Shown here in pieces: positions 6,442 to 7,574 of a stretch of DNA of 7,574 bases; within the stretch, counting starts at the first letter, position 1; the number at the start of each line of letters is the position of its first letter. The notes under the pieces are model-generated. The model was not told the origin of the DNA, did not search any database, and saw nothing but the letters and a program-made list of their open reading frames with translations. Origin of the DNA: CAYFJO01 sp964343305 (GTDB lineage Bacteria; Planctomycetota; Planctomycetia; Pirellulales; Pirellulaceae); contig CAYFJO010000505.1 of assembly GCA_964343305.1 (NCBI GenBank), positions 1 through 7,574 of the forward strand, read 5' to 3'. Both the position numbers and the translations under genes were made by a program.

Positions 6442-6551
6442 TGGCTAATGACGAAGCACGAATGGCGAATGGCTCAGACTTGTCGGTGCCGCTTTTCGGG
6501 ATTCGAATTTCGGATTTCCTTCGTCATTCGATATTTCGACATTCGTCATTT
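6442..6551. repeat. Intergenic tract of AATGACGAA-type words in inverted halves
   Basis: The left end (6447-6474) carries AATGACGAAGCACGAATGGCG-like words on the plus strand. The right end (6519-6550) carries the same words on the minus strand. AATGACGAAG (6447-6456) is perfectly complementary to CTTCGTCATT (6519-6528), and the nine-base core is complementary again to TTCGTCATT (6542-6550). The middle (6497-6518) repeats TTCGAATTTCGGATTT-type words. On the minus strand one frame reads peptides such as ISNDEGNPKFESRK, which I associate with a degenerate interspersed repeat of planctomycete genomes (recollection). It fills the whole gap between folE and the membrane protein gene and ends one base before the folE stop. 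Confidence 0.75.
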
Positions 6552-7142
6552 TCACTTCTGGCCGTAGATCAATTGCATGACTTCCGCCCTCGTCGACTGA
6601 TTCTTGCGGAACAGTCCTTTCATGGCCGATGTCACGCACAAGCTGCCGGGCTTTCGCACGCCGCGAATCGTCATGCATGAGTGCGTGGCTTCGACGACGA
6701 CGGCGACGCCTTTTGCGTTCAATTCTTCCAGCAACAGGTTGGCAATGTCCTCGGTCATGCGTTCTTGGACTTGGGGACGACGCGAGACAACTTCGACGAC
6801 GCGCGCGAGTTTGCTCAAGCCGATGACCTTGCCATCGGGTAGGTAACCGATGTGTGCCTGGCCCGTGAACGGCAGCAGATGGTGTTCGCACATGCTACAA
6901 AAACTGATGTCACGGACCAGCACGATTTCGTCGTATTGCTCGGTGAAAACCTTGCGCAAGTGCGGCTTCGGATCGTCATGCAGGCCGCTGAACATTTCGG
7001 CATACATGCGTGCCACACGACCGGGCGTTTCCAGCAAGCCTTCTCGATCAGGATCTTCGCCCACGGCAGCCAGAATTTCGCGAACGGCACGCTCAATTCT
7101 GGGCAGATCAACGGGGTGATTTGTTTCTGTTGGTTCGTCCAC
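6552..7142 (-). CDS. folE: GTP cyclohydrolase I
   Basis: Encodes 196 residues. It converts GTP to 7,8-dihydroneopterin triphosphate plus formate, the first step of tetrahydrofolate synthesis, in the cytoplasm as a toroidal multimer. The zinc site is intact: C85 and H88 in SMCEHHLLPF, and C156 in THSCMTIRG. The spacing (3 and 71 residues) equals that of E. coli C110, H113 and C181. Catalytic H87 and H154 correspond to E. coli H112 and H179. Other family segments are DPDREGLLETPGRVA (30-44) and IGLSKLARVVEVVSRRPQVQE (107-127). The start is a GTG at 7142, chosen because GAGGA (7153-7149) lies 6 bases upstream and the N-terminus has the usual length; no in-frame ATG lies before the conserved core. 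A plausible promoter sits at 7168-7197. The stop codon directly abuts the repeat tract, which separates folE from the next genes, so folE may be transcribed alone. Confidence 0.97.
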   Translation of the reverse strand: MDEPTETNHPVDLPRIERAVREILAAVGEDPDREGLLETPGRVARMYAEMFSGLHDDPKPHLRKVFTEQYDEIVLVRDISFCSMCEHHLLPFTGQAHIGYLPDGKVIGLSKLARVVEVVSRRPQVQERMTEDIANLLLEELNAKGVAVVVEATHSCMTIRGVRKPGSLCVTSAMKGLFRKNQSTRAEVMQLIYGQK

Positions 7143-7148
7143 AATCGT

Positions 7149-7153
7149 TCCTC
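7149..7153 (-). promoter_or_regulatory. folE: Ribosome binding site of folE
   Basis: GAGGA on the minus strand, 6 bases before the GTG start codon at 7142-7140. It supports the non-ATG start. Confidence 0.6.
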
Positions 7154-7167
7154 ATGCGAAACCGTTC

Positions 7168-7197
7168 ATCGTAGTTGTCGCCCAAGATCGTGGTCAA
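7168..7197 (-). promoter_or_regulatory. folE: Candidate sigma-70-type promoter for folE
   Basis: On the minus strand, TTGACC (7197-7192) is followed after 18 bases by TACGAT (7173-7168), matching the -35 and -10 consensus at 5 and 4 of 6 positions. The predicted transcript would start near 7161, giving a leader of about 19 bases that contains the GAGGA site. Planctomycete promoters are poorly conserved, so this is a candidate only. Confidence 0.4.
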
Positions 7198-7467
7198 GGA
7201 CGCTAGATTACCAGTACTGTGCAACCCGACCCTTCGTCCAAGCGTGCAGTTGTTCAAGGACTCCAACCGCCGTCGCATTGATCACGGCTCTGAAACTAAG
7301 TGGAAATCATCAGTTCGCACAGCGCGAGGAACTTCATCGCAACAACGTTGATCGCATGCCAGCGAGCCATCACTGCCGCGGATTCACGAATCGACTTCCT
7401 TCTCTCCGCGTCGTCTTTCGCCAAAATGCCGCTGGCTGACCAGCTTTCCGCCGACGATCGCATACGC

Positions 7468-7492
7468 ATAAAAGGTGTCAGGAACCTTTTAT
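7468..7492. repeat. 9-bp inverted repeat upstream of the transposase gene (REP-like)
   Basis: ATAAAAGGT (7468-7476) and ACCTTTTAT (7484-7492) are perfect inverted arms around the 7-base loop GTCAGGA. The last base of the right arm is the first base of the candidate -35 element. The core, AAAAGGT-GTCAGGA-ACCTTTT, resembles a short sequence I recall recurring beside Y1/RAYT transposase genes in several bacteria. It could be a transposase recognition hairpin, an operator, or on the plus strand a terminator protecting the transposase from readthrough. Confidence 0.65.
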
Positions 7493-7520
7493 TGACTTGC
7501 GGTCGTTGTTTTGGTAAGCT
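7492..7520 (+). promoter_or_regulatory. Candidate promoter of the transposase gene
   Basis: TTGACT (7492-7497) is followed after 17 bases by TAAGCT (7515-7520). The -35 is 5 of 6 consensus; the -10 is only 3 of 6. Transcription would start around 7527-7528, at or next to the ATG, so the message would be leaderless. The absence of a ribosome site before the ATG agrees with that. Confidence 0.4.
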
Positions 7521-7524
7521 TACC
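7513..7524. promoter_or_regulatory. 12-bp perfect palindrome at the transposase start
   Basis: GGTAAGCTTACC is fully self-complementary and ends 3 bases before the ATG at 7528. It contains the candidate -10 element, so a protein bound here would block transcription. It is therefore a plausible operator or transposase self-recognition site. A chance HindIII-type core within a short palindrome is the alternative. Confidence 0.5.
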
Positions 7525-7527
7525 CGC

Positions 7528-7574
7528 ATGGGAAGGCCACAGCGAGTGTCGAAAGGCGGACTGGTGTATCATGT
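7528..7574 (+). CDS. Probable REP-associated tyrosine transposase (RAYT, Y1 family), N-terminal fragment
   Basis: Only 15 full codons and two bases of the next lie in the window, beginning MGRPQRVSKGGLVYH and probably continuing with Val. This matches the very conserved N-terminus of IS200-like Y1/RAYT proteins (pattern M-x-R-P-x-R ... GG-x-x-YHV), the first strand of the HUH nuclease fold. The family nicks and rejoins single-stranded DNA at hairpins, using a catalytic tyrosine and an HUH metal site that lie beyond the edge here. RAYTs are usually single genes associated with dispersed REP hairpins, and several hairpin repeats are present in this window. The palindrome and inverted repeat directly upstream fit such a role. 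The call rests on a short peptide, hence the moderate confidence. Confidence 0.7.
   Translation, partial: MGRPQRVSKGGLVYH

Larger units (their letters stand above)
7143..7527. other. 385-base region between divergent folE and transposase genes
   Basis: The right edge of this gap is the start of a plus-strand transposase gene and the left edge is the start of folE, so both promoters should be here. The folE candidate is at 7168-7197 and the transposase candidate at 7492-7520. A 77-codon minus-strand frame (7529-7296) crosses the transposase start and its palindromes and lacks a ribosome site, so I do not call it. TCAAGGAC occurs twice, 60 bases apart (7194 and 7254). Between about 7300 and 7460 I see no clear structure; it may belong to the mobile element's flank. 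Confidence 0.5.

Noticed and set aside
7296..7529. A 77-codon minus-strand gene starting at 7529
   Set aside because: Its start codon overlaps the transposase ATG, its first codons run through two palindromes, and no ribosome site precedes it. Kept only as a low-interest finding.
1..7574. CRISPR array, tRNA, rRNA, riboswitch or complete insertion sequence
   Set aside because: No regularly spaced direct repeats, cloverleaf-like segments, rRNA-like stretches or paired element ends were recognised by reading both strands.

Overview
The window looks like a chromosomal segment of a planctomycete, most likely a Pirellulales/Rhodopirellula-type organism. Four signs point that way: a BBP7-type outer-membrane barrel protein, a short hairpin repeat whose one strand reads TDFQSV, an intergenic tract of AATGACGAA-type words, and a YdiJ-like FAD/Fe-S protein sitting with small zinc-ribbon and membrane genes. 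The assignment rests on remembered family and repeat character, not on a search.

Layout. Positions 2-169 hold the last 55 codons of an unrecognised plus-strand gene. A very long imperfect hairpin (225-314) lies between it and the convergent BBP7 gene (357-1505, minus). A 390-base gap (1506-1895) holds two further hairpins and no convincing gene. A tight minus-strand cluster follows, in transcription order: 8-TM membrane protein (6441-5656), zinc-ribbon membrane protein (5648-5121), 992-residue FAD/Fe-S oxidoreductase (5116-2138) and MoaD (2141-1896). Its gaps are 7 and 4 bases, followed by a 4-base ATGA overlap. Upstream of the cluster, across a 110-base repeat tract, is folE (7142-6552, GTG start). 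The right edge (7528 onward, plus) carries the first codons of a probable REP-associated tyrosine transposase (RAYT/Y1 family). Its short upstream region packs a 9-bp inverted repeat, a possible promoter and a 12-bp perfect palindrome.

How the genes may work together. FolE (GTP to dihydroneopterin triphosphate) and MoaD (sulfur carrier for molybdopterin) both belong to pterin metabolism, but they do not form an obvious joint pathway here: MoaE, MoaA and MoaC are absent from the window. The YdiJ-like protein is probably a D-2-hydroxyacid (for example D-2-hydroxyglutarate) dehydrogenase passing electrons through two Fe-S clusters and a GlpC-like C-terminal domain. The two membrane proteins encoded just upstream could anchor it or accept its electrons, but that is inference from gene order only.

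No CRISPR array, tRNA, rRNA, defence island or complete insertion sequence was seen. The best candidates for something under-described are the RAYT leader with its nested palindromes, the large hairpin between convergent genes, and the orphan moaD translationally coupled to a flavin/Fe-S dehydrogenase.
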